From Smittia aterrima (taxonomy: Eukaryota; Arthropoda; Insecta; Diptera; Chironomidae), in assembly GCA_033063855.1 (NCBI GenBank), contig CP093830.1, positions 20,832,854-20,896,853 on the forward strand: 64,000 nt of DNA. Direction: 5' to 3'. Position numbers and translations under genes: made by a program. This document shows, piece after piece, positions 23,501 to 33,590 of this stretch. The number at the start of each line of letters is the position of its first letter. Within the stretch, counting starts at the first letter, position 1. The notes below the pieces were generated by a model, which did no database searches, had not been told where the DNA came from, and saw only the letters and a program-made list of their open reading frames with translations.

Positions 23501-24759
23501 TGCTGAATTCTCTTCAGAGGATTCTTCTCTTGAATCTGCTGATTGTTGAATTGAAGTTGCTGCTGAAGAGTTTTCTGAGGAGCTGGAGCAACTGTTGATG
23601 GCGGAGATTTCTTGACTTCAACTGGAGAAGAGTTGGCAGTTTCGTATGGAATTGAGTTGAGTTCACTGGAGAGATTCTCGCTTCCACTAAATGAGTTGAT
23701 AATCTCCGACAAACTCATCACCGATTCATGTTTGTTAGCTCCAGTTTCGAATGAAATCTTTTGCGATTGATTCTTTGGATTCTCGGTTGGCATTGGTTTG
23801 AATGCGCTTGGTTGCAATGGCATTGACGTTGAGAAGGAAAGTCGAGTGATATCGAGTTGCGGTCGATATGTTGTGGCTTTAGTTTCTTTTCCATCAAAGC
23901 TTTCAAGTAAATCATCGAGGAACTTTACCGGATTCGCTGGCAACGTGCTCGTCTCCGGAATCTTCGTTGAAGTCGTTCCCATTGTCGTTTTCCTTCTCGT
24001 CTCAGATGAATCAACATATTTGTTCTTGAACGTCGACGGGAATGAGTTTTGAATGATTGTTGAGCTGTATTTGACAGTTGTCGATTGAGTAGTCGTTGGA
24101 GCAGCTGTGGTCGTTGTGCTTCGACTTGTTTCGATGGCTCTCTCGGAAGTCGTCAATCGAGTCGTTGTTGGTCTTGGAGTAATCTTCACAGTTTGCTGTT
24201 TAGTCGGCTTTGGATGTTGAAACTTAGCTGTAAAATCATTCTTGACCGCGTTCGTGATGTGTGTGAAATATTTCGGCGATTGCGTTGATGTTCCCAATGT
24301 TGTTGTGTAATTTTTGTGGTTCGAGATTTGATTTTTATTATTTCCCGATACTTTCGCGTAGGAACCAGAAATCAAAGGATAAACAAACTTCGACGACGAA
24401 TACTTCACGGGAAGATTCAAATAATCGTGAAAGTTATTGATCCCAAGACTGTTGATGTCGTGACCTGACTTTGAATGCCCCGAAAGTTCATCTTTTCGAG
24501 AAACTGGAATATCATTCGAAATTCCGACAGTCTTCTTCATGTTGAAATCAAGTGTTCCGGTCGTTGGATCACGAGCAACGTAGAACGGCTTTCCATCGTT
24601 TAACAGCGGCTTCGCTGTGATTGTGTTCAGAAAAACATTTTCATCACTCTGCGACTCCTGAGCGATGTTGTCTTCGAAATCCAATTGCTCGCTTGTCATG
24701 TCAAGCTGTGCGTGCGCGATTGCCATTAAGGAAACCAATATCAGCGCTGATCGCAGCAT
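20512..24759 (-). CDS. Large secreted Pro/Gln/Asn-rich protein, family not recognised
   Basis: A single-exon frame of 1415 aa with a clear signal peptide (MLRSALILVSLMAIAHAQ). An acidic N-terminal region contains FYVARDPTTGTLDF. It is followed by a Thr-rich stretch (about residues 190-275) and Gln-rich tracts (about 400-470 and near 710). A Pro/Asn/Arg region with tandem NER-x-PQF units lies at about residues 845-895. Then comes a long disordered part with YxxP and HPH motifs and an acidic end (EAFFDSLTRDYDDEDNSADK). Low complexity and a secretion signal suggest an extracellular-matrix, cuticle-associated or silk-like role; this is inference only. The start is the only ATG before the signal peptide. 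A 5' UTR intron is possible but was not resolved. Confidence 0.8.
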   Translation of the reverse strand: MLRSALILVSLMAIAHAQLDMTSEQLDFEDNIAQESQSDENVFLNTITAKPLLNDGKPFYVARDPTTGTLDFNMKKTVGISNDIPVSRKDELSGHSKSGHDINSLGINNFHDYLNLPVKYSSSKFVYPLISGSYAKVSGNNKNQISNHKNYTTTLGTSTQSPKYFTHITNAVKNDFTAKFQHPKPTKQQTVKITPRPTTTRLTTSERAIETSRSTTTTAAPTTTQSTTVKYSSTIIQNSFPSTFKNKYVDSSETRRKTTMGTTSTKIPETSTLPANPVKFLDDLLESFDGKETKATTYRPQLDITRLSFSTSMPLQPSAFKPMPTENPKNQSQKISFETGANKHESVMSLSEIINSFSGSENLSSELNSIPYETANSSPVEVKKSPPSTVAPAPQKTLQQQLQFNNQQIQEKNPLKRIQQQLNQLHNQQKQSQTQQTQTQKPTTANQQFVDLPVHHQSSFAPPSSNIGFPEQFEDYVEFENPADTQYANQFVKYEVQKPNTNLVKFNQMPSMNNVVISPGQNSASFVLGSQQSVGSVGIGSSMGVGTTHFSDNNGPMKVGQVINDDPPMRSPTNLGANQIQGSVRFPNEAEQNFDNAQIVKGTIKLDENSESVQPPQALLRDQQAMPQSVAFPSNEQNHGQHNQNQEIIQGNQSPSASNQIIFENVNDIYEKINDKKLKQEIATNELSNGIPIGDLTPPQVMIPPMHGQQQQQQQRPQFNRQQPPPHFNLRRPQRPNIPGLPNILPQFRPNAKASYGHPQIYKDVGSIRVPQQAQPYRQYQPQISKVGLPPMSNQQMQNPNFRRGPNRPYVTRFSGPSHPANFDQHIDNGNRRVFRVQPQMNERPPQFNERAPQFNERAPQFNERPPQFNERSPQFNVNERAPQFNANERPHQPQINDRVFMKQPQNAPPGFQLKRPHGAPETMQMQQRPSNIPNNQQAPDFELNKSSPPSMIPQYPTHSSETQDELNQTNLEPVITLQMLQHKKIGSGSKLNLPPVPHDIPQDIQSPLPSNHKDESEKKPSLYVVYPVSSQENTAAISEPEAPQYIRGDSQFPGVSEYQNTPFSVVSHFEQEPLLMKKDRKKNQFPYHLERPNLPNEFKTQFGQAPEGYIFNTGETPTNPRVVNKPVFAEHPDSAISSKLTRVTEKPIAIAYTPTEPNVHYPTVTNFYSNLHPHHQYTQQPNLGETHFSHPNFGGPVISEILDEKHVNYDYYHRQQALQQHLNNGEDLDFYKEQYDFQAPFQASVSVNPEVTNPYEGWSIVAQTTDSNKIDRSDLHVSESSEESTTHKFDPNEFQPVFESGFQPIYSGVKVSTAPEIRSDEINSESSELPATLALIYSTQPFTTTTTTTPSPTTESEETSAEPKKEEETTTKKVEKKKVEIDSLEAFFDSLTRDYDDEDNSADKSENENSSRSL
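22095..22235 (-). repeat. Tandem NER-x-PQF coding repeat
   Basis: Within the large secreted protein, a 21-nt unit encoding NERxPQF is repeated about five times in a row, followed by two longer variants (NVNERAPQF, NANERPHQP). Units are nearly identical at the DNA level, which suggests recent slippage or unequal exchange. Confidence 0.8.
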
Positions 24760-27700
24760 TTTGTCTTTATTTGTTTTGCTAAAAAGAAGAGAAGAAAAAA
24801 AAGTTAAGTTAATTATTGTTTTTTATTGAACATCGACCTGTGCCGTTACTTTTAATAATCGCTCATCATTTCAGAGCTATCGTTTTCAAAAATTATAGAG
24901 ATCTCTTCTCAAAAGAAAGTAACCTTGACCTTCATGCTCATTTTCAACGGACTATGAAGAGAAGTTAACGGTTCACATTTCTTCAAGTGAATTATTCTTT
25001 TAGCTTGAGAAGGCTCCGCTAATTGTTTCGTTAAATTGATTAATAGAATGCAGAACGAAATCGATGACCAACGGAACTTCACCCACTGGCCTTGTTCGAC
25101 ACTCGAACAAAGAATTTGATTGATTTTCAATCAATCGCCCTTAATCATCGTGCGATTGGTCTTAACATCAATCACATCGTGACGAACATAATCAAATTGA
25201 AGCTCATGAGAGATTTAATCAATTAAGAGCTCTCTTAGAAGGTTTGACACGACGACTTCAATCTCATTTACTTTCAAAAGTATCATTAAGAACCGTTAAA
25301 TTGTGTTTGGGGCGTGCTCGTGGGTCGGAAACAAATCAATATGCAAATAAGATTCCGATTCACCAAAATTGGAACTCGCCAAAAAATTGTTTGTTAGCAC
25401 ATTCACAACTTTCTTTTCAGGCTTCGTTGACGTCAGTTCTCGTCAGAACCGGAATGAGATCGTCTCCCGATCATGACCGACGTCAACAAGAATTTCATTG
25501 AGTTGAAAACGAAATCAAGAATCGAGACGAAATAATTGGGAGTTTCGATTTCAATTCTTCGCAGCTTAAATTCCCTCAATTACAACTTAATTTCTCCATT
25601 GAATCGACACCATTGTGCTGCAGTTTAATGAAGGCTTGTGAACTCAATCTAACTTGAGCAGACTCTGAGAAAATAAACAGAAGAGAAACACGAGCTTTCG
25701 ACAACAAAATAACTTCCATTCAATGTTCTCGGCGATAGTTGAACTCGCTAATCTGAAAATGGAAAGTTTCTTCCGCCTACGAGAGAAGAAATTTCTTTAT
25801 AAACACAAACAGAGACTAAAGAAGTTATTTCCACCTCAAGCACTGAGCTCAGATCTGCTCAACTTTGTGAATGAATCGCAACTTTATCTGAATCAAAACG
25901 AAACCAAAAGCTTTCTTCTCCCCCTCATCATCATAAACAAACGATCTTAACTAAACAGCTGGGAATAATTCGCTGATTGTCATAAAGCGCAAAGAAAGCA
26001 ATTTCGCAATGAAGGGAAAAACTTTTCACGCTCATTCATTCATTTGACATAACCGCGATGGAATGTGGGTCAAAGAAATGGAAGTGTCAACAGAAATCTT
26101 TCGTGGATGGCTTTTGTTGTTTCTTTTTTTGTGTCAGATCGTTTCTTTCTTTCTTTTGTTATGTGTGACGTGTTCAACATCTTGTTAACTTAAACTTCAA
26201 GTTCTTAATGAGGATATTGAACTCTGCGGTTATTGAATTGTGTGTGATTGAGATTTGCTTCTGTTGATGGAGAATTTGCATGCAAGAGGATAATTCAAGA
26301 AGCAAATGACGGTGAAAGCTCTAAAAATGATGTCGACATTAAGCGTAAACAGGTTCTCGGCGCCGATCATTTCTTTCCTCGTTCGCTCGCTTCGAAATGA
26401 ACTTCTTAACGGAACTCTTTGAAGACGGAATGTTGAAGAATTGGGTCAAGGCATTACCCACGTCTGATGTAATTGTGCTCTGGAGCGGAACGAGAGAAAG
26501 TTCTTTCGATTGAAGGGAATTTTCTGGTTAATTCGATTTGATTTCTTCACACGAACGCAGTGTCAACCTCAGTGAAAATTGATCGCCAACGGCGCTCGCA
26601 TAAAATCAAGACAAATTGAAGTTGCATGCTTCAATTTGCTTTATTCATGAGTTTTCTCTCTAAGCACGTGACTCGTGTGCTTCTGTTCGGATCGCCAATT
26701 GGTCATCATCATTCCTCATCATCGCCATTCCAACATGATTGCTAATCTTTCACGCGCCAATATCAATGACACGCAGCAGCGTTTCACTTTTCTCAATTTC
26801 AATTCGATCTTTAAATCCTCATCAATGAGTCAGAGCTCTTATGAGTCAATTGGAAAAACGAAGCAGCGAAAGTTTTTTGTTTTTACGGTTCCTTGACATC
26901 GCTCGAGTTCGTCTTACACCGGAATCCATTAACCAACAAGAAGAAAGTCTCGAATTTACCCCGAAACGTTTTGTGAGTCAATTATAACTTTGCGTCATTC
27001 AGATGCGCGTCTGCGAGCAAATGATTATACGAAAAGTTTCTTTAAAATTCAATTTTCTCGTTTAATTGAATGGAAAACTTTTGTTTTTGGGAGATTTTGA
27101 GGAAATGATTTCGGTTTTGTGTCTTCAGACAGTTGAAAAGTTTTACTTTCGTTAGGAATGATTTTTGCGAAATCATTCTCAAACAAATCGTTGATCTTTA
27201 TCAGCAAGAATTGCGCAATTCTCTTGAACAACTTCTGGTTAGTTGCGTGCCTAAACGAGAGATTTCAATGAAGAAACTTGTGTATGGTTAAGCGGCTCAG
27301 TTAGCCACACGAACATCTTGAACAGATCTTCCAGTTAAGTTCAGTAAATCGGGAATGAAAGCATGGAACATGGAACAACCGTTAGACTGGCTCGTACGAA
27401 AAATAAATGAAACACATGCGCGGAGCGCGACGAAGGAAATCGCCGATCGTTGAGAATGGTGAAGTTTTGCTTTTTTCGTTTATAGGCCAAGCACTTAGTT
27501 CATCAATTAAGATTCAAGATTCCGATTCTCAAAAGCTTTGATTGATCGGCGATTGAGAACTGCAACTACTTTAAGCTCAGATTCTTTCCCACATTGGATT
27601 CGAGGCTTGTTCAACTGACCGAGAAATTAAATTTACCACTTCACGAATTCTTTTTTTGGGATCAGATTGAAAAGAAAGTTTTACACTTTTTTTATCAATC

Positions 27701-28441
27701 GATTTAATTGTTTCGAAAACACTTTTTTTCGGTGGCTCTAACAAGCTGTAACTGATCGAACAAATCCGTTCAATTAGACGGACTTAAGTTAATGTTTCGC
27801 ATCGTTTTTGAGCATGAAGAGGAAAAAGTCTTCAATTTGAACAGTCAATCAATTAATTTACCTTCTTGTCTTCAACTTAAATCCACTAATATTGCAATTT
27901 ATCTTCAAAGTCTTCTTTAAACTCTTCTCTTCATCACACAATTCCAATTCCTTCTTCTTAAATCTTCATTTGACACAGAAATGCACTTTTCGTATTTTTC
28001 TTCTTATCCGTGTTTGTTGTGCAAACTCCCGTGCTTCGCTTATTTCTGCAACCTGTTGTGCAAGAAAACTTTTATTGAGACGAACGGAACTAGGCGGAAG
28101 CAATCGAATAACTCGCGATAGACTTGAAAGTAAACTCTCTATCGACCGTCTTCCTCAAAGGTTCAAGACTGAATGAAGCTGCCGCGATGAAAATTTTATT
28201 GTTTTATGATCGTCTGCGAGAAGCGTGTGGAGAATCGGAAAGCTGAAGAAACGGAACGAAAAGTGGAGAAAATGTTGAAAGGAAAGACGAAGACAAAATG
28301 TCGTTGCGTTCATTGAAGATGTTAAAGCTTGAGAAAAGTTCTTTGACGGTGAAGGCTGGAAAATAAATTCAATCTTGAAGTTAATCGACAATAGAAGTTT
28401 GACTGATGTCAAATTACAATTTATTTGACTTTTCAATCGAT
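24760..28441. other. Gene-free 3.7-kb stretch
   Basis: Upstream of the secreted-protein gene (which reads away to the left) and downstream of CCDC124. No ORF on either strand has family resemblance or a convincing start. The region is likely to hold the 5' regulatory DNA of the secreted-protein gene. No repeat or RNA gene was recognised. Confidence 0.5.
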
Positions 28442-29129
28442 TCAATCGACTCGGTTAAGTGGATTCTGAGGAGCTTTCTGCCAGTTCTTGAAAATAATTT
28501 GCTTAAGTTGTGAGAGTTTGAGCGACGGATTTTGAGCTTTGATGATTGGAAGTTCAGAGTCCTCGTAGGATTTAAATGCTGCCTTCATTCTCTTCTCAGG
28601 ATGACGATCATCATCAGTTTCCTTCGTCTTTAGTACGGAAATAGCTTCATCGATATTCGAAGCGACGTGGACATCAGCGAGTGTTCGATTGAGATTCTCC
28701 TCGAGCGGAATTACTTTGGGAACAACAGGCTTTGGAGGATTGTTGATACGTTCGACAGCTTTATTTCGTTGTTCAATTTCCTTTTCGATCTGAGCTCGAG
28801 AAATCTTTGCAAGAGGAATCTTCGGAGCCGGCTTGAGTGCTTTCTCCTCTTCTTCCAAAAGGGCCTTGGCTTCAGCCTTCTTCTTCAACAAATCAGCTTT
28901 CTTCTTTTCTTCTTCTTGTTTACGATCTAACTTCTTAGATAAACTCTTGTCGTCATCTTCCCACTTTTCTAGAACATTAAATTGCGTTTCAATTTATGTT
29001 TCAATGAGCGAATTAAGTTTTACCATCTTCCTTGCGTCGCTCTTCAGCTTCCGTCTTCGTCTTCTTCTCGACAGCTTTTTTCTCTCGGGCTTCAACAGCC
29101 TTTGGGTTAGTTGATACCTTCTTGGGCAT
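28442..29129 (-). CDS. CCDC124 homologue (Lso2-like ribosome-associated factor)
   Basis: Two exons, 29129..29024 and 28968..28442, encode 210 aa. The phase-1 intron lies inside the Lys/Glu-rich helix. The protein begins MPKKVSTNPKAVEAREKKAV, continues with a long charged coiled coil (WEDDDKSLSKKLDRKQEEEK), and ends in the conserved CCDC124 C-terminal domain. That domain contains HPEKRMKAAFKSYEDSELP and LKLSQLKQIIFKNWQKAPQN, the hallmark of the family. CCDC124 and yeast Lso2 bind idle 80S ribosomes and help recovery from stress. Length is normal. It is divergent from the ARL6IP4 gene, with start codons 152 bp apart. Confidence 0.92.
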
Positions 29130-29281
29130 CGAATTGATTTTTTTATGAAATCTGATTAACTTGTGTAAAATGTAAAAACAATGTTCAATTTTTTTCGTGT
29201 TCACATTTCAAGGGGTTGCACATTTTAATAAATTTCTCCGAATTTCCATTTATTTTCTTAGAAATTGAAATTGTGAACAGC
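29130..29281. promoter_or_regulatory. Bidirectional promoter between CCDC124 and ARL6IP4
   Basis: Only 152 bp separate the two divergent start codons, so both 5' UTRs and promoters must lie here. No TATA box was seen, as is usual for housekeeping gene pairs. Confidence 0.55.
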
Positions 29282-29800
29282 ATGAATTCGTTTAAAAAGA
29301 AAGAGAAGAAGTTAACTAAGAAGCGCGATAAGAAACACAAGAAGGACAAGAAGAAGAGACGGTCAAGTTCAAGTTCGTCTTCAAGTTCCAGCAGCAGCTC
29401 TTCGTCATCATCTTCAACTTCAGATGAGAAACACAAGCGAAAGAAACATAAAAAGGATCACAAGAGACCTCGAGAGTACAAAGCTCTGGGTGAGTGCAGT
29501 AAGACAATCATCAAACAAAAGCAAAAGGAAGAAGACTTCAGCATCCCAATCCACTTGATGGACAGCAAACACAAAGCTCCAGAGACTCGCGAAGAATACG
29601 AGAAAAGACAAAGTGTAATTCGACGTGTTGTTGATCCAGAGACTGGAAGGACTCGTGTAATCAAAGGCGATGGAGAGATTCTCGAGGAAATCGTTTCACG
29701 GGATCGTCATCAAGAAATTAACAAGCAAGCGACGCAGACTGACGGGCAAGTCTATCAGAATAAAACGATAGGATGGGCCGTCACAAGTGATAAGAAATAA
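29282..29800 (+). CDS. ARL6IP4 / SRp25 homologue, nuclear splicing-associated protein
   Basis: Intronless 172-aa frame starting at MNSFKKKEKKLTKKRDKKHK. It has a Lys-rich N-terminus, a run of about 18 Ser residues, a second basic block (HKRKKHKKDHKRPRE), and the conserved C-terminal domain. That domain includes EEYEKRQSVIRRVVDPETGR, TRVIKGDGEILEEIVS and RHQEINKQAT. It is diagnostic of ARL6IP4, a nuclear-speckle protein linked to pre-mRNA splicing. The frame extends upstream only through a non-ATG codon, so the ATG at 29282 is the start. It shares a short bidirectional promoter with CCDC124. Confidence 0.9.
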   Translation: MNSFKKKEKKLTKKRDKKHKKDKKKRRSSSSSSSSSSSSSSSSSSTSDEKHKRKKHKKDHKRPREYKALGECSKTIIKQKQKEEDFSIPIHLMDSKHKAPETREEYEKRQSVIRRVVDPETGRTRVIKGDGEILEEIVSRDRHQEINKQATQTDGQVYQNKTIGWAVTSDKK

Positions 29801-30153
29801 ATAAACCTTTGGATAGACTAAAATTCTTTTCGTTTTTGTTTCGCTTTCGATTTCAGTTCAATTTTAGCGCGCGAACGGATCGCACGTGGGTCGTAAATTC
29901 TCGTTTAGTTTATTTTCTAATCTCAAAAGATTGATTGATTTTCAACAAACTTATGAGTTTGGCGATGGAAAGTTAAGCTCAAGTGAGTGAAAAAGTGGAA
30001 ATTCTTGGTAGCTTACGTGTTCGAGAAACGAAAAATTATTGAAAATTGCATATTTCCATGATAAAACTTTTCTTATCTTATCTCGAACGAGCTTCTGCCG
30101 ATTATGACAACAACTAATTATGACTAAATTGTATTTGACAAAACTTTTCAGCG
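29801..30153. other. Short intergenic region with a probable 5' UTR intron
   Basis: Spacer between ARL6IP4 and the DUF4781 locus. A donor-like CAAGTGAGT near 29980 and an acceptor-like ACTTTTCAG at 30141-30149, just before the next ATG, suggest that the DUF4781 transcript has a non-coding first exon. Confidence 0.4.
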
Positions 30154-30717
30154 ATGACTCCACAAGCTCATGCTCGCCTACAGAAGATAGAGAAGCGTTT
30201 TGTTGATTTAGAGAAGCATCCACTGAGACCTTTAGTGGCAAATAATCAAGAACGAAGCAACATCTCAGTGAAGTTTGTGAAGCAAATATTTCTAATATTT
30301 TACGAGATCGGAGTGTTTGGTGAAATTGAAGTAATTAAAGGTCAAACAGAGAACGTTAACACAAAAATTATTCAAACAAGAACGAAAATTATTGAGTTCA
30401 TTACAAAACATTCAAATTGGATCGCAAATTATATTCCGGTCTACGCTCGAAAGGAAATTGACTTCATCGATTCAACTTCGAGGGAAACTCCTTACAAAGT
30501 TCGATCGGGAATTGAATTTCTTCTCACTGAGTTCACTAACATCACTCCAGAGTTTGATCTTGTGCTGGAGGAAATCAGAGAGTTGAGCTCAGTCGAGGAC
30601 GAATTCGACGCAATTCTCAGCGATTGGATCGAGTCGAGATTGCATTATCCACTTCAAGAAATCGACATTCCCAAGAATCTTCCCAAATCTCATTGGTGGT
30701 GGTTCAAAGCACTCTAA
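30154..30717 (+). CDS. Upstream reading frame of the DUF4781 locus (187 aa, ends at in-frame TAA)
   Basis: A frame starting MTPQAHARLQKIEKRFVDLE and ending SHWWWFKAL, followed by TAA at 30715-30717. The next codon is ATG, in the same frame as the 838-codon DUF4781 ORF. The product is mostly helical and charged, with no recognised domain. The ATG follows a splice-acceptor-like ACTTTTCAG. It may be the true N-terminal region of one long protein interrupted by a nonsense mutation or sequence error, or a separate upstream cistron. The even coding quality up to and across the stop favours one ancestral ORF. Confidence 0.6.
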   Translation: MTPQAHARLQKIEKRFVDLEKHPLRPLVANNQERSNISVKFVKQIFLIFYEIGVFGEIEVIKGQTENVNTKIIQTRTKIIEFITKHSNWIANYIPVYARKEIDFIDSTSRETPYKVRSGIEFLLTEFTNITPEFDLVLEEIRELSSVEDEFDAILSDWIESRLHYPLQEIDIPKNLPKSHWWWFKAL

Positions 30718-33590
30718 ATGGAGATCGAGCAAGACAAATGGATCACAATCGCGCACGAGAACATCGCGAGATACATGGACAGAGGAGGAGAGAACCAAGG
30801 CGATCTCCCTGAGCTTCTTGAAGGCACACAATTGTTGAACACAGTCGGAATAGCCTTGAATGTTCATTTTAGTGATCCAACAAGTTGGACAGAGGAAGAA
30901 CTCGAAGATGCTGAGATCGGTCACTTGTGTTTCTTCAAAGGTGACTCGAGGAAAGCGATCGACGTGATTGTGAATAAAATCGCTGAAGAATCAAAAGGAA
31001 AGGAGAGACTTGAGATCACAGTCTTGCCAATTCAACTTTACTCAGGCGGAAAACTTTACTCACTTTCTCTCTTTCGTTTCAAGTCTGGCACGAAGTGGAG
31101 ATTCATTGACAATGTCGCTCGAGTCTACAGAAACTTTGAAGATTGGAAGGAGAACAACGTTTTACCAGCTGGGAAGGTTTGTTATCCACTCGATGGACAT
31201 CTCCAAAGAAACTGCAAAGGCTACGTCCAAACGAGATGCAAGAGCACTCCGTACGGTTCATCACAATCGAAAGTGATCAAAACTGCTGACATATCAACTG
31301 GAGTTCTTGGAATTGTTGGAGCGATTGGAACAGTTTTCTTAACTGGAGGAATTGCTTTGCCTTTCGTTATTGCTGGCGTTGGATCAGCAGTTTACACAAC
31401 AACTCGATCGGTTTATCATTTAGTCGACCGTGGAAGTCATAAACAGTCATTGAGTCCTTTTGAAAGTCACGAGACTTTTAGTTTGTGGCTTGGAATTGGA
31501 GCCAACGTCATCAGCTTTGGAGCGATGGGAGCAACAATTCGATTGTCAACTCTCGCTTTTCAAGGAAAAAATATTTCTCAAAGTTTTCGAGCTCTCGTTA
31601 ATATCATCAACGGAACGAGCTTGGGAGTGAACTCAGTTGCTGTCGCTAACTCATTGGCGTACATGGCAATTCACTTTGAAGATATGACGCCAGTCGATGT
31701 CCTCATGCAAGTCGCTTCCGTTGCTTTCTGGGCGAAATCAGTTTTCTCTTACAAACCAGCAGCGAAAATCGTCAAAGAAATTCACAATCAAGTGCTGAGT
31801 GGCTACTCAACAGCTCTCGGTCATGCTCAAGATGATTTCAATAACTTCCGAGTTAAATTCAACAACGATAAGCAACTCGTTAAGTTTTACTTTCGTTACT
31901 TGAAGCAAGGCTTAGATCCAGCTCAAGTCAGCGATGTTTTGGTTGAGATTTATCAAATGGGAGCTGGAGCTCAATTCTTCTCCGTTGATCCAGCGCAAAT
32001 GACTGTGAACATCAATGGCCACACGTTCACGATGGAATTTTTGATGTCAATTAAGTCCTGCAATCGACAAACTGTTTTCAATCTTCTCGCTGCGATGACA
32101 GACGAAGAAACTTCCACTTTCAATAAACTTCGAAGTGAGATTCAAGACGACGTCGCTCTCTTCTATCTCGTGGCTGATGTCGGCAAAGATTTCTCAATTG
32201 AACCGGCAGAAGCTGCTTCAGCTTTGATCAAATTCTGGGACGCAATCGACAATGGCAAATCAAAGTTGCTACCAACAATCAAACTGAATAAAGACGCGAG
32301 CTTAACTTTCGCTAATGGATTCACCTTCAATCTCGATCAGATCGTTCAGTTCTCATCAAACCAAGACGTCTTGACTTTGTTGAGAGAGAAACTTTTCATC
32401 TACAACATCGAAGACACAATTCAGTTTAATGTTTTGCGAAATCTTTTTAAGGACGACATGAAACTTTTCCTTTGGATTTCACAAACTGATAAGATGAAGA
32501 TTGGCGATACAATTGAAACTTTCTTGGACTTAGAATCGAAGGAAAGTGAAGATTTCCAACTTTTCCAAATGATAAAGCTCGAGGAGAACTCAAGCGACGA
32601 GTGTGGTGTTGTTAGCTTGAACGGAATTCTTCGTGTTAGCATTTTCTTCCTAGCGCAACTCGACGCTAAACATCTCAACGATCTCATTCAAATGGTGAAA
32701 GACTCGGAAGTCGTCGATGGAACTTTGAAGAACTTTAACGAGAAAATTGAACATTTTAGAATCCAATCTGAGTTCAATCGATTGAAAGGCTTAGAATGGT
32801 TCGAGGAAATATCAAAGAGTCATTCTCGAATCACTTCTCGTTTTGGTAAAGCTAAGCCCGATGAGCTTAATCGTTTATATCAAATAAAGTCAAATCTAAG
32901 TCGCTTCAAGGAAGAAGCTCAGGTCGTCATCACGAATTATGCGTTCACTCTCAATCCAAAGACAATCAGCGACTTTTGCGCGGTTGTTGACTATGCTTGC
33001 TCTTATTTAATGAATGCAATGGAGAAATACTCTGTTGAACAATACAAAGCTCAACGAGCAACAATGAAAGATGAAATAAAATCGATTCGAGAATGGCGAG
33101 GTAAGCTTTCACTTCTTGAGCTTTTAAAAGCTTCAAAAACTAAACTTTTCTTTCTTTTACAGAAGATCAAGTCATTCACGACATCAAACAGAACTGCAGA
33201 ACAAGTAAACTCGAATATGCGAAGATCAAGATGATGGCGACTCGTAACAAAATGTTTGATAAAAATCCAATTGCTGTCAAAGATGGATTAAGTGATAAAG
33301 ATTTAATCAAAGCGATAATCAACAAAGCGAAGAGCAACGACTACGTTAGATTTGATTCAGAAGCAACCGCAATCGTTCAATGTTATAAACGTTCAAAGTA
33401 TGACGTCAAAAAGTTTATCGATCGAGCAAACTTTATCATCAAAGATTCTAAATCGAAGCACAAAGTCTGGCGATGTCAGGAAGGCGTTTCCAGGATTGTC
33501 GAGTTTTCTGATGCCGCTGGGCGTGTGGAAGTGACGAAACAGTTTGGAAATGTTTATTTAAATTCGATTTATGAAGTTGATCAGAAATAA
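30718..33590 (+). CDS. DUF4781 domain protein
   Basis: Two exons, 30718-33100 and 33163-33590 (phase-1 intron GTAAGC...TTACAG), encode 936 aa from the first ATG after the in-frame stop. The DUF4781 region includes WRFIDNVARVYRNFEDWKEN, VCYPLDG, KTADISTGVLGIVGAIGTVF, a hydrophobic Gly/Ala-rich stretch and YTTTRSVYHLVDRGSHKQSL. This pattern is typical of arthropod DUF4781 proteins, whose function is unknown. The C-terminal half is helical without a recognised domain and ends GNVYLNSIYEVDQK. It lies in frame behind the 187-aa ORF and only 76 bp before the first ionotropic receptor. The last 124 bp are duplicated at 37307-37430. Confidence 0.78.

Noticed and set aside
30715..30717. Stop codon in the DUF4781 locus read as selenocysteine
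   Set aside because: The codon is TAA. Selenocysteine needs TGA, so the tRNA-Sec gene in the window is not relevant to it.
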